IMG/VR virus record: IMGVR_UViG_3300027985_000330
Coordinates: 1 to 56,306 of that record
From: a virus
DNA length: 56,306 nt
Reading direction: 5' to 3' (one strand)
The position numbers and the translations under genes were made by a program. Within the stretch, counting starts at the first letter, position 1. Each line of letters begins with the position of its first letter. Below, one piece after another: positions 37,997 through 45,308 of this stretch. The notes under the pieces were generated by a model, which was not told where the DNA came from, searched no databases, and saw only the letters and a list, made by a program, of their open reading frames with translations.

Positions 37997-39211
37997 TTAT
38001 TCCTTTTTCTTGTAATCTAAAAAATAATCTGTATGCGCAATCTCGTTTGTCCACTTCGGAACAATCTGAATTGAATATCCGCTATAGCTATCTCCAAAGT
38101 TATGCTGAACCCACGCGCTAGGCGGTGCGAAACTCATAAAGTTTCTATAATCAAACCGCTTCGTCCGCTCGTATCCAACTTGATGCAAATCACCTTTATG
38201 AACATGCACGAATTTTGAATCAATTCCATAATGTTCAATATAATCCCATATGAAATTCTTTGCCGCATCAGTAAGCTTAAACGGTAATCCACGATTCTGA
38301 AACTTGGCATCCTTTCCATGTGTCAATACAAAGCAATGATTTCCGTAAACGCGATGCTCTACAAAACGTTTAATTGTATCTATCTCAACAATAGATGAAT
38401 CATAAAGCATGTTTATAATCTTCTGAACGGCACTATTCACAATCAATGCAAATTGATGAGAATGATTTGCATTAGTAACCGTCCGAAGCATAATCTTATT
38501 TGCAATTCTCGCGTCAACGCACGAGCGCACAAGCTTTACCTTATTATCTACACAACACTCAAACATTTCAAGCTCTGTCATATTTTGTTCAAGCGAATGA
38601 TTTCCGCGAGTTGTAAGTCCATTCCATCCGTCTTGTGTATCGCCCAAATCATCCAGCAAAAGCAAATCAAATGTTCCATATTGTCGATGCTCTTTTTCGA
38701 TTGATCCGAATACCTTTTGCATGGATTCTCCGTAGACTTGTGCATTATATTCATACGCGAAAATTGAATCTATTGGCAACGGATCAAGCCCAACGTGCTC
38801 ATCGCTTGTTACCGCAACGCAAGCCATTGGATCACTAATCTTTATCGGCTCAAATAAGATAGGATCATCTACTGGATATTTTCGAATGATCTTTTCAAAT
38901 GCATCAAGGTAATCAATAGCGTTTGTTTTATCAAGCTTCGTATAGACGGACATCTCTTTTGATTTCGTCCAATAGCTTGATACCTCTGAAATGTTGATTC
39001 CTTTTTCTTTACAAAACGCCCTTAACACCTCATGATTAACTCCTTCAAGAACCTGATTGCTATTTTCAATTCGCTTTCCCTCTATAAATGCTTTCACCCA
39101 CATTCTACAGGTCATTTCGCTTATATTGAATCTTTCTGAAATTTGCCTTCTACCTAATCCGCTTTCCATTGCGGCGTAAATCTCATCAGGTATTTCTACG
39201 GTTACTTGCAT
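37997..39211 (-). CDS. HTH plus metallophosphoesterase-like protein
   Basis: 404 residues. N-terminal helix-turn-helix ('MESGLGRRQISERFNISEMTCRMWV', here cut as GLGRRQISERFNIS and MTCRMWVKAF). The rest follows calcineurin-like order with changes: 'VAVTSDEHVGLDP', 'LLLLDDLGDTQDG', 'TVTNANHSH', 'CFVLTHGKD', 'FVHVHKGDLHQ'. Usual GNHD is NANH, and GHxH is KGDLHQ. Found next to head genes in several phages. DNA end processing in packaging is possible. Confidence 0.65.
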   Translation of the reverse strand: MQVTVEIPDEIYAAMESGLGRRQISERFNISEMTCRMWVKAFIEGKRIENSNQVLEGVNHEVLRAFCKEKGINISEVSSYWTKSKEMSVYTKLDKTNAIDYLDAFEKIIRKYPVDDPILFEPIKISDPMACVAVTSDEHVGLDPLPIDSIFAYEYNAQVYGESMQKVFGSIEKEHRQYGTFDLLLLDDLGDTQDGWNGLTTRGNHSLEQNMTELEMFECCVDNKVKLVRSCVDARIANKIMLRTVTNANHSHQFALIVNSAVQKIINMLYDSSIVEIDTIKRFVEHRVYGNHCFVLTHGKDAKFQNRGLPFKLTDAAKNFIWDYIEHYGIDSKFVHVHKGDLHQVGYERTKRFDYRNFMSFAPPSAWVQHNFGDSYSGYSIQIVPKWTNEIAHTDYFLDYKKKE

Positions 39212-39390
39212 CGTTTTTGCTGTTTGTGTTGACGTTGAAAACCATACTCGCGATTTTCATATTCTTCTACCAAATTCATCAGGTATTCCCGATATTGCGC
39301 ATCTTCACTTGTAGATTCGAACTCATCTAAGTCGTAAATGATCTCCAATGCAATAGCGCAATCGTGATCGTTTCTAATTCTAGTAATCAT
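39202..39390 (-). CDS. small protein resembling the N-terminus of HigA-like antitoxins
   Basis: 62 residues, 'ITRIRNDHDCAIALEIIYDL', then 'YREYLMNLVEEYENREY'. This fits the helical N-terminal part of HigA-type antitoxins, which precedes the HTH; here the HTH is absent and a basic tail (KQQKRCK) follows. Has its own promoter. No toxin gene beside it. Confidence 0.45.
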   Translation of the reverse strand: MITRIRNDHDCAIALEIIYDLDEFESTSEDAQYREYLMNLVEEYENREYGFQRQHKQQKRCK

Positions 39391-39400
39391 TTAATTTCAA

Positions 39401-39428
39401 AGTTTAACAAATGATATTCTTTTGTCAA
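39401..39428 (-). promoter_or_regulatory. promoter upstream of HigA-like gene and packaging/head genes
   Basis: Minus strand TTGACA, 16-base spacer, TAAACT. Confidence 0.5.
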
Positions 39429-39474
39429 TAATATGAAACTAAAATGAATCTCAATGCAAGCTTTTTATTTTAAA

Positions 39475-40320
39475 TCAGCGATATTCCCTTGTATTTTTCA
39501 CAAGAATTATATCAAATCCAGCAAAAACATCAATATCATTTGTAGATGCTGTAGAAACATGAATCCATATGTCTGTTTTTTCAGGAATCCTAATCGGTAT
39601 CATTCCGCCAGATGGAACGGAAATGAATTCCGCAATCTTATCATTTGAAATGCCTCTTACCGTTAAGGTTCTAACGCCTTCATTTGGTGAATGGATTTTC
39701 AGCTCGGATACGATTGCTATATTTAAAACCCGACCCGAATCACAATAAGCTCTAGTCACAAATCCGGTATAGCCATTAGGTATTGTGTATATTGCCTGTA
39801 GTGTTTGTCCATATCCGGCTAAAATCTGAGCACAAACCGCACCACCGCCAGCGACTCTTATGTTTATATTGCCCTGATTTATATCGGTAGATCCACATTG
39901 CGTATTGTATGCCCTATATATTCGGATATATGTTTTAGACAATGCAACAGCATTCGTCCCGTCCATCTCAATATCTTCTTGCGACAAATCCCAATTTGAA
40001 TCCAATCCAAAGACCCTGATTTTTTGTGCTCCAGTTCCAACCAAATCATCTAATGCCGAGCTGGATACTACTTCCAAAGATTGAGCAGTATCGAAAAATC
40101 CAGTATAATTTCCGCCATTTGACCAAACATCCTCATTTCCAGAATTATCAATATCGAAATTTGCACCAAATTTCGAAACGTATTTTACATCATCTCCAAA
40201 GGCTCCTCCAGAAATAGCGATACCTAAATCTGAATTTATATCATATCCATTTTTGATATAGTTAGGATCTGCAAATAAATTCATAGAGAAAAATATGATC
40301 AATATACAGGAATTTTTCAT
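39475..40320 (-). CDS. secreted-type virion protein (marine-phage decoration/fibre family)
   Basis: 281 residues. Signal peptide MKNSCILIIFFSMNLFA with likely cut before DPNY. Mature part: 'VSKFGANFDIDNSGNEDVWSN', 'LEVVSSSALDDLVGTGAQKI', 'AVALSKTYIRIYRAYN', 'YGQTLQAIYTIPNGYTGFV'. The string of motifs matches structural proteins of many aquatic phages (quoted in parts). The signal peptide is not usual for that family and, with the tail-fibre protein, makes two secreted virion-type proteins. Confidence 0.65.
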   Translation of the reverse strand: MKNSCILIIFFSMNLFADPNYIKNGYDINSDLGIAISGGAFGDDVKYVSKFGANFDIDNSGNEDVWSNGGNYTGFFDTAQSLEVVSSSALDDLVGTGAQKIRVFGLDSNWDLSQEDIEMDGTNAVALSKTYIRIYRAYNTQCGSTDINQGNINIRVAGGGAVCAQILAGYGQTLQAIYTIPNGYTGFVTRAYCDSGRVLNIAIVSELKIHSPNEGVRTLTVRGISNDKIAEFISVPSGGMIPIRIPEKTDIWIHVSTASTNDIDVFAGFDIILVKNTREYR

Positions 40321-40324
40321 AGCT

Positions 40325-40537
40325 TTAAGATTTCACGGTTATCCAAGATAGTTGACGATTAACAATGCGTTGAGCTGCGTCCCTCGCTTCTTTCTCGCGT
40401 TCCGGCATTGCACAATCAATCATCGTTCGCAAGTCATTATTGTTATCGGATATATCATCCATAGCTGATCCAATGTCAGCACCTATCCGAACGCGCAAAT
40501 CCTCATTGCGCTGATTGATCAACTGAACCAGTATCAT
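40325..40537 (-). CDS. small hypothetical protein next to portal
   Basis: 70 residues, helical, overlapping the end of the portal gene by 35 bases; a later start is possible. 'RVRIGADIGSAMDDISDN' and 'EREKEARDAAQRIVNRQL'. May be part of the head. Function unknown. Confidence 0.45.
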   Translation of the reverse strand: MILVQLINQRNEDLRVRIGADIGSAMDDISDNNNDLRTMIDCAMPEREKEARDAAQRIVNRQLSWITVKS

Positions 40538-42011
40538 TTCCGTCTTGTGTTAAAGCTTGTTCGTCTCCAGAATAAGCTTTTTGGTTTTTATCAGCATTTT
40601 CAATAATTTGCTGTATTAATTCGTCGTCGAATCCCCAAATTATAGAATAATAATCCTCACGCGTCATTATTGATTCAAGGTTGCTCTGTGTATACAGTGC
40701 AAGTGCTTTTGTTTTCTTTTCAGCACTTTCCGCCAGTTCTTCGGGTGTGAGTTTATTAAGATCTGGAAACTCAACAGAGAACTTCTCAACGCGCGGCAAT
40801 ACACCATAATCCATCAATCTATTGATTACCGGACGAATAATTTTTGGAATAATGTATTTCGTTTGACGGCGCATCAATCGCTTGTTCCATGCTTTTTTAT
40901 CTTCCGCACTCGCATATTTCGCTTCTTCGCTACCCAAGAAAATTCTCCACGGAACTTCTAACGCTATACATATTGCCTGTAATTGTATTGCAATGTGTGG
41001 AGTTGGATCGTTGATTGTTCCTGCTACCGTTTTAACGCTTCCGGTTCCGACCATGTATTTTTGCAATGATTCCGACAAACGTTCGAGTTGTTCCTTGATT
41101 GCTCCCTTCAGCGTTTCACTTGCGTTAATCTTTGCTGCCGCTTCCGGAGACATTTCGAAAATCAGCGATGGAAATGCATTCTTCCAATATCCTTCAGCCG
41201 ATGCACCATAGATTTTTCTCAGATTATACACATTGTTATAAACAGGCTTTAACTCTGGAGTTCCTTTTGTGTCGCTATCCAAGCAATTATCCGCTAAATG
41301 ATGGCAACGCGTCCAGTGAAACTTCATCGTCTTTGTTTCGAGTGGATTCGTTGTTGTAGCTTCAGATAAGTAATCTTTATATGTAACAGAATAAATGACA
41401 GGCTTTCCAAATCGTGGGCTATTCGTTCTTGTCTCCCATCGGTCAATCGTGATTGACGGTTCAGAATATGCACGGATATATAGCAATGAATGCGATAGAT
41501 TCTCGTTCCACTTCTCAGATGCTTCATCATATCCTTCAACCGGTAAAGAAGTATCTATATTGTTTGCATCATTCAATCCGAAAACGATTATTCCATAATG
41601 TCCAATCTTCGACAGAATATCAGCACGAAGCATCATTTCATAAAGCGAATGCTCATCATTGAGTATTTCTATGCCTCTTTCAAATTCTGTTTGCTGGCTT
41701 ACGTCTTCTGTTTCGTAAATCCATGGATCATCAGCCCAGCTTTCCTCCGGTAATAGCGATACAATTCGCGCTCCAATAGCCTCACGATCAAAAATTTCTT
41801 TATATTGTGATAGTGTTATTTGAGATGGATAATTACACTCGTTATTAATATCCTTTTTTCCATCAACTGAACCCGTAAAACGATCAAACAATGTTCGAAT
41901 CGCATTAGATACAGAATGATAATGATTCATCGCAAACATTTCAACATTCGAAATAGCATTCGATACATGCGCTAAAACCGTTTTTTCTTCTGCTTTATTA
42001 TCTCCCGACAT
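40503..42011 (-). CDS. portal protein (DUF1073-like)
   Basis: 502 residues. 'SQITLSQYKEIFDREAIGAR' and 'VSLLPEESWADDPWIYE' (about 66-105), 'LRADILSKIGHYGIIVFGLN', 'RCHHLADNCLDSDTKG' and 'ALEVPWRIFLGSEEAKYASA' form the DUF1073 portal pattern. The 12-mer ring gives DNA entry and the base for the tail. Long helix near 270-330 and Asp/Gln-rich C-terminus. Unlike common order it is separated from the capsid genes by over 20 kb. Confidence 0.85.
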   Translation of the reverse strand: MSGDNKAEEKTVLAHVSNAISNVEMFAMNHYHSVSNAIRTLFDRFTGSVDGKKDINNECNYPSQITLSQYKEIFDREAIGARIVSLLPEESWADDPWIYETEDVSQQTEFERGIEILNDEHSLYEMMLRADILSKIGHYGIIVFGLNDANNIDTSLPVEGYDEASEKWNENLSHSLLYIRAYSEPSITIDRWETRTNSPRFGKPVIYSVTYKDYLSEATTTNPLETKTMKFHWTRCHHLADNCLDSDTKGTPELKPVYNNVYNLRKIYGASAEGYWKNAFPSLIFEMSPEAAAKINASETLKGAIKEQLERLSESLQKYMVGTGSVKTVAGTINDPTPHIAIQLQAICIALEVPWRIFLGSEEAKYASAEDKKAWNKRLMRRQTKYIIPKIIRPVINRLMDYGVLPRVEKFSVEFPDLNKLTPEELAESAEKKTKALALYTQSNLESIMTREDYYSIIWGFDDELIQQIIENADKNQKAYSGDEQALTQDGNDTGSVDQSAQ

Positions 42012-42012
42012 G

Positions 42013-42339
42013 TTATTTTAAAGATTCCTGTTTAATTCGTTCGCGCTCAATGTCATTAATTTTACCATAAACCGAAGTCGCAATTTCATCTAGCGTTATA
42101 ACATTTTCATCGATTAAAATGTTTTTTGATAGGTCTTCGATTCCGTTTAAATATGCGAACATTGCATATTCAGAAAAGCTTTTTTGAATATCTTCGAGTC
42201 TGTCCTTATCAACAACAAGTCGATACGTTCCAATTTGAGTATCGCTATCCAAATAGAGCACACCTGAATAGACAGGTGCACTCTTGTAAGAACAGGATGA
42301 TAATAACAATAGACAGACTATGAAAAAAGCTTGTCGCAT
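42013..42339 (-). CDS. small lipoprotein (possible spanin-like)
   Basis: 108 residues; signal ending LLSSC (Cys about 16). Mature part beta then helical ('LVVDKDRLEDIQKSFSEYA'), ending basic. Outer-membrane lipoprotein is likely. As the upstream gene encodes a membrane-associated protein, an outer/inner spanin pair is possible but not shown. Confidence 0.6.
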   Translation of the reverse strand: MRQAFFIVCLLLLSSCSYKSAPVYSGVLYLDSDTQIGTYRLVVDKDRLEDIQKSFSEYAMFAYLNGIEDLSKNILIDENVITLDEIATSVYGKINDIERERIKQESLK

Positions 42340-42566
42340 TACTCCTTGACTTTTGAAAACGCTTTCTGAATTTCTTCGAATGTTTCCTTCGCAGACGATT
42401 CGCCTTCTTTTAGTTTATTCAGCAATTCTGCGGTTGTTGGAGTTTCCATGTCGTCATCGTTTTTGATAACGTTGTAAATGGCTTTCCCAATTGAGAATAA
42501 ATCGGGAACGTATTTTAAAATCGCAAGTGCTTTGACGGCGATTTGATAAATGAGTGTTAATGACAT
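42339..42566 (-). CDS. small membrane-associated protein
   Basis: 75 residues from MSLTLIYQIAVKALAI; one hydrophobic helix (about 3-32) and an acidic/Lys-rich amphipathic tail (ELLNKLKEGESSAKETFEEI). Starts after the terminator of array 2. Holin or inner spanin are options. Confidence 0.5.
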   Translation of the reverse strand: MSLTLIYQIAVKALAILKYVPDLFSIGKAIYNVIKNDDDMETPTTAELLNKLKEGESSAKETFEEIQKAFSKVKE

Positions 42567-42644
42567 AATAGCTATTTGTTCAAAAAATAGCATAGTCAAA
42601 AACGAATTAAAAGCAAATATGAACAAACGTTTACATATTTTAAT

Positions 42645-42726
42645 CAATAAAAAAGCCGTCGAAAGACGGCTAATCTAACACTGAGTTGGATTGCACCTCG
42701 TTACCCCGGCAATCAACATTCTTGTT
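42645..42726 (-). repeat. 83-base direct repeat, copy 2
   Basis: Partner of 31721-31803, with one base fewer and one substitution. The copies end two unrelated genes in different reading frames. Confidence 0.9.
42647..42671 (-). terminator. terminator closing cassette array 2
   Basis: Same hairpin and T-run as the terminator of array 1 (AGCCGTC/GACGGCT, TTTC loop). Confidence 0.9.
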
Positions 42727-42730
42727 GGCA
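42673..42730 (-). other. attC-like site 2.1 (last of array 2)
   Basis: R'' TGCCAAC, arms GTTGATTGC and GCAATCCAAC, R' GTTAGAT; 58 bases, nearly the same as site 1.8. Confidence 0.8.
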
Positions 42731-43060
42731 AGAGTATTTTTCTTTAAGTCTGCGAAGTTGCTCGCGTTCATTCGCTTCAATTTGCTCCCGTTTTTTATGT
42801 TCAGACTCTAATCTAAACTGATATTCTTCATCTGTTTCAAGTCTATCATATTTTACCTCAATGGTTGCAGTCGCGCTATCATAGAACTCGTATGCATCAG
42901 TTCTGAAGATAGTATGCTCTATATGTTCCTCCGGAATGTATTCAACCAAGTCATTAATCCACTTTTGAAAGTCTAAAATGTTATTATTCCAATCGGAAAT
43001 ATCCAAATCAGACCAATCTTGATCGTTGTATATATATACTGTTTTAGTTCGTTTTTCCAT
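42713..43060 (-). CDS. cassette protein (own start)
   Basis: 115 residues from MEKRTKTVYIYNDQDW. Acidic, Trp-rich first half ('DLDISDWNNNILDFQKWIND'), coiled-coil end (RLESEHKKREQIEANEREQL), last residues CQQEC encoded in the attC arm. No family recognised. Confidence 0.5.
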   Translation of the reverse strand: MEKRTKTVYIYNDQDWSDLDISDWNNNILDFQKWINDLVEYIPEEHIEHTIFRTDAYEFYDSATATIEVKYDRLETDEEYQFRLESEHKKREQIEANEREQLRRLKEKYSCQQEC

Positions 43061-43078
43061 TTTCGTAAGTTTATTTAA

Positions 43079-43136
43079 TGATAACAAAGCAGTTCGATTA
43101 ACTCGCTACCGCTCGCAATCGACTTTTGGGTTAGCA
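43079..43136 (-). other. attC-like site 2.2
   Basis: R'' TGCTAAC, arms AAAGTCGATT and AATCGAACTGCTTT, R' GTTATCA; 58 bases. R'' fits own start GTTCGCA in six of seven places. Confidence 0.85.
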
Positions 43137-43340
43137 AAGTAATTGCTCTATTGCTATAAGCATACCAGAAGCTTCGAGCATTTGCCCGCCAATGACAGCT
43201 TTAAATGTCTTTGAGTTTTCTGGTGATCGTTCATACTCCTTTTCTAGCGTATCAATTCTGCCATTGATATAGCTAACAAGTCGTTCGAGGTCGGAATTGC
43301 GAACACGCCGCAATTCCGAAGTATCATTATTTGTTGTCAT
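43131..43340 (-). CDS. cassette protein, start inside attC
   Basis: 69 residues. MTTNNDTSELRRV is encoded by site 2.3, in a frame different from the Cys-Ser type (codon GTT at the junction). Then 'RNSDLERLVSYINGRIDTLE' helical; stop in R'' of site 2.2. Function unknown. Confidence 0.5.
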   Translation of the reverse strand: MTTNNDTSELRRVRNSDLERLVSYINGRIDTLEKEYERSPENSKTFKAVIGGQMLEASGMLIAIEQLLC

Positions 43341-43395
43341 ATCTTTTCGGTTTTAAAGTTTTAGTTACTCGCAATCCCTCAACTTATGGTTATGC
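43298..43395 (-). other. attC-like site 2.3, degenerate, carries a start codon
   Basis: R'' GCATAAC, R' GTTCGCA, 98 bases; the arms pair poorly. R'' complements its own cassette start GTTATGC exactly. Confidence 0.6.
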
Positions 43396-43581
43396 ATATG
43401 ATATTGCTTCAATCAGTTCCTTATATTGTGGATTCTGTTTTATTGCGCGTTCTGCACCATCCCAATACAGATCATCCACAACCCTTTTTGGCATCATTGC
43501 CTTTGCGACTTCGATTTGTGATCTTAGTCTCGCTTTTGCCATTTTAATTTGGCGTATTTGTTCTTCAATTTCTGCATTCAT
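43390..43581 (-). CDS. cassette protein (own start)
   Basis: 63 residues: ATG one base after the R' box of site 2.4. Charged helix 'MNAEIEEQIRQIKMAKARLR' then 'MMPKRVVDDLYWDG'. Stop in R'' of site 2.3. Function unknown. Confidence 0.5.
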   Translation of the reverse strand: MNAEIEEQIRQIKMAKARLRSQIEVAKAMMPKRVVDDLYWDGAERAIKQNPQYKELIEAISYA

Positions 43582-43582
43582 G

Positions 43583-43675
43583 GCATAACAAGGCGTTTTA
43601 AAAAATTCCGCAATTCTCCATCTCTTTTAGTTCGATCATTCATCATGCGCTCCATTCTTAAACTTTTGGTTCGCT
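43583..43675 (-). other. attC-like site 2.4
   Basis: R'' AGCGAAC, arms CAAAAGTTTAAG and TTTTTTAAAACGCCTTG, R' GTTATGC; 93 bases. R'' fits own start GTTCGCA in six of seven places. Confidence 0.75.
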
Positions 43676-43926
43676 AAAATAAAATTTGCATACTCCAACG
43701 CCCTTGAGCTTCTGAATACTCCCCAAAACTCTGCCCAAGTTCCATCTCCACAATCTACGTTCCACGTTTCCACGCTTGTGTCGAATGTAACAAGCGGATG
43801 ATTTGTTTTTCGTATCCAACTATCTTCGACTTCGTAATCTAATAGAATTAATTGCGAACAAAACGGTGGAAGCAATTCGCTACCGTTCATCTTCTGATTT
43901 TCATTAGTTTGTGTTTTATCGCTCAT
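43636..43926 (-). CDS. cassette protein with attC-encoded leader
   Basis: 96 residues. Leader MSDKTQTNENQKMNGSELL...FC from site 2.5 (Cys codon at the junction), then 'SQLILLDYEVEDSWIRKT', 'VETWNVDCGDGTWAEFWGVF' and a helical end. Ends inside site 2.4. No family recognised. Confidence 0.6.
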   Translation of the reverse strand: MSDKTQTNENQKMNGSELLPPFCSQLILLDYEVEDSWIRKTNHPLVTFDTSVETWNVDCGDGTWAEFWGVFRSSRALEYANFILANQKFKNGAHDE

Positions 43927-43946
43927 GCTTCGCCTTTGGGTTTCCA
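43853..43946 (-). other. attC-like site 2.5, carries ribosome site and start codon
   Basis: R'' TGGAAAC, arms CCAAAGGCGAAGCA and GCAATTCGCTACC-type complement (GAATTGCTTCCACCGTTTTG), R' GTTCGCA; 94 bases. R'' fits own start in four of seven places. Confidence 0.7.
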
Positions 43947-44170
43947 AAATATCGATCAACGTCTATATTCCATTGAATCAACTCATCGATCTTTCGCCTA
44001 ACATCTGCTACAGTCTTGCACCCATCTGCCGTTCCAATACAAGCTACGATCATCATTTCATCCAGTGCCTTGTAGTATATGTTGCCCTCGGTGTCGGTTT
44101 CCGAGAATCCATCAGAACAATCCGCGTAAGAGGAACGCTCTATTGCACTAGTTTTGTTTTCGTTGCTCAT
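43916..44170 (-). CDS. first cassette protein of array 2, with attC-encoded leader
   Basis: 84 residues. Leader MSNENKTSAIERSSYADC from site 2.6 then 'SDGFSETDTEGNIYYKAL' and 'TVADVRRKIDELIQWNIDVD'. Overlaps the next gene by 11 bases. Function unknown. Confidence 0.55.
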   Translation of the reverse strand: MSNENKTSAIERSSYADCSDGFSETDTEGNIYYKALDEMMIVACIGTADGCKTVADVRRKIDELIQWNIDVDRYFGNPKAKHER

Positions 44171-44200
44171 GGGTTCGAGTCCCTCACATCTGCGTTAGAG
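44112..44200 (-). other. attC-like site 2.6 (first of array 2), carries ribosome site and start codon
   Basis: R'' CTCTAAC, arms CGCAGATGTGAGGGACTC and GAGCGTTCCTCTTACGCGG, R' GTTCTGA; 89 bases. It starts 10 bases after the small terminase stop, so it acts as the entry site of the array. Confidence 0.75.
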
Positions 44201-44209
44201 AATACATAG

Positions 44210-44659
44210 TTAATTTAATCGTTTCGCTTTATATGCTGCATAAGCTTCATGTATACGCTCCATTAGCTCTTTATCGCAAAACTCTGATAGATTCATTAAC
44301 GACGGTCCATTTGTTACATTTGCATCAATCTCGATTTGCTGTGTTGGCTTTCCGATCACATACTCAACAATTTCTTTTACTCTATTAAAGTCTCCTGAAT
44401 TTGCAGCATTTAAACATGCCCTTGCAACAATCGTGACAATTATTGGTTTTGATCGATCAGATGCATATTCCTCTATTGTTTCGATTTTCTCAAAAACAAG
44501 CTCCTTAAATGCATTTCTCAAATCTATTGCAGAATACCCAAGTTCTTTAATCTGTGTATATATCTTAGGTTTTCCTCCAGATCTATTTATATTTTCAGGA
44601 CGATCTTTGAAATTATTCTTCATCCAGTTTTTTTGTTTATGTATTGGAGTTGTTGGCAT
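44210..44659 (-). CDS. terminase small subunit-like protein
   Basis: 149 residues. Basic N-terminus 'NWMKNNFKDRPENINRSGGK' (Arg/Asn-Pro-Gly-like 'GGKPK' motif), then a helical core 'IIVTIVARACLNAANSGDFN' and 'RVKEIVEYVIGKPTQQIEI', as in small terminases of the DUF5681-like group. It would bind the packaging site and stimulate the large subunit. Confidence 0.6.
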   Translation of the reverse strand: MPTTPIHKQKNWMKNNFKDRPENINRSGGKPKIYTQIKELGYSAIDLRNAFKELVFEKIETIEEYASDRSKPIIVTIVARACLNAANSGDFNRVKEIVEYVIGKPTQQIEIDANVTNGPSLMNLSEFCDKELMERIHEAYAAYKAKRLN

Positions 44660-44667
44660 TTTAAAAA

Positions 44668-45030
44668 TTAAGTATTTATATTTTTATTACTATCATACCC
44701 ATATGATTGTAGATGTTTTTTTCCTTTAAAAAACTCAAGTATTTCTTTTATCCATTGATTGTGAAAATCATATAATTCTTTATCGTTGTCTATAATATAT
44801 TGCTCGATTCTCGAATTAAAAGAAAGATTTCCAGAACCTTCTATTGTATAATAATTCCCATCATATGTTTCGATTGAAATTATTTTAGCATGGGATGATG
44901 CAAAAATCAACTCAACTCTATTGTTATTCATAAATAAATCCCTAGTCAACGCTTCTTTTTTAGAACATGCTTTATTTCGAAGGTTTGAAATCAAGATTGT
45001 TGCATCTTCTATAAGCCCTTCGTTTATCAT
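44668..45030 (-). pseudogene. C-terminal part of a phospholipase-D-like protein
   Basis: 120 residues from MINEGLIEDATILIS. Shows the second half of a PLD-like domain: 'SSHAKIISIET' (HxK) and 'IEGSGNLSFNSRIEQY' (GSGN), then 'LYDFHNQWIKEI'. Family members have a longer N-terminal part, which is missing, and the gene runs into the frame of the truncated nucleotidyltransferase at 44972-45121. It may still make a protein. Confidence 0.6.
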
Positions 45031-45121
45031 ATGAAACAAGATAATCTACGTCGTCTGTATGACGACTTGAACCAAGCGATCTCAATGCTTGTCCTCCGAT
45101 TAATATCTTTTTACTTTCCAT
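44972..45121 (-). pseudogene. N-terminal fragment of nucleotidyltransferase-like protein
   Basis: 49 residues from MESKKILIGGQALRSLGSSR, then 'HTDDVDYLVSYDK', the start and GS/DxD motif of a nucleotidyltransferase, after which a foreign frame (RRAYRRCNNLDFKPSK) ends the chain. It joins the PLD-like remnant within some 40 bases, as a deletion between two genes would leave. Confidence 0.6.
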
Positions 45122-45133
45122 GATTAAAGTATC

Positions 45134-45171
45134 AAAAAAAATGATCACAATTTCAATAAAAAAGTGATCAT
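45134..45171. terminator. bidirectional hairpin terminator
   Basis: Perfect 8-bp stem ATGATCAC/GTGATCAT with a 15-base loop and A-runs/T-runs on both sides. It separates the remnant genes from the MazG region. Confidence 0.7.
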
Positions 45172-45197
45172 TTTTATATTTTTTTAAAAAAATGTTT

Positions 45198-45308
45198 TTA
45201 TTCGTCGCTAATATCAACATTTTTTGAATTTAGCACCGCCATAAACATAACAATAGTAATAGCGATTATTGGTGTTAATATAATTATAGTCTGAAATGTA
45301 TTATTCAT
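45198..45308 (-). CDS. small membrane peptide (36 residues)
   Basis: ATG overlaps the end of the MazG gene (CATGAATAA). 'MNNTFQTIIILTPIIAITIV' then 'MFMAVLNSKNVDISDE': one TM helix and a short acidic tail. Overlap and hydrophobic profile make it likely to be expressed. Function unknown. Confidence 0.5.
   Translation of the reverse strand: MNNTFQTIIILTPIIAITIVMFMAVLNSKNVDISDE

Larger units (their letters stand above)
42673..44200 (-). mobile_element. integron-type cassette array 2 (six attC-like sites, no integrase)
   Basis: Six sites, five cassettes, one gene each, all in the minus direction. It begins 10 bases after the small terminase stop and ends at the repeat shared with array 1. R'' against own cassette start: 7/7 for the 43390 gene, 6/7 for two, 5/7 and 4/7 for the others. 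Confidence 0.8.

Noticed and set aside
42645-42726. Shared 83-base block considered as phage att sites or terminal repeat
   Set aside because: It contains a full terminator and an attC-like site matching the rest of the arrays; no integrase gene lies nearby, and the copies are internal.
45134-45171. GTGATCAT palindrome considered as an operator
   Set aside because: T-runs on both sides and position at the end of genes fit a bidirectional terminator better.
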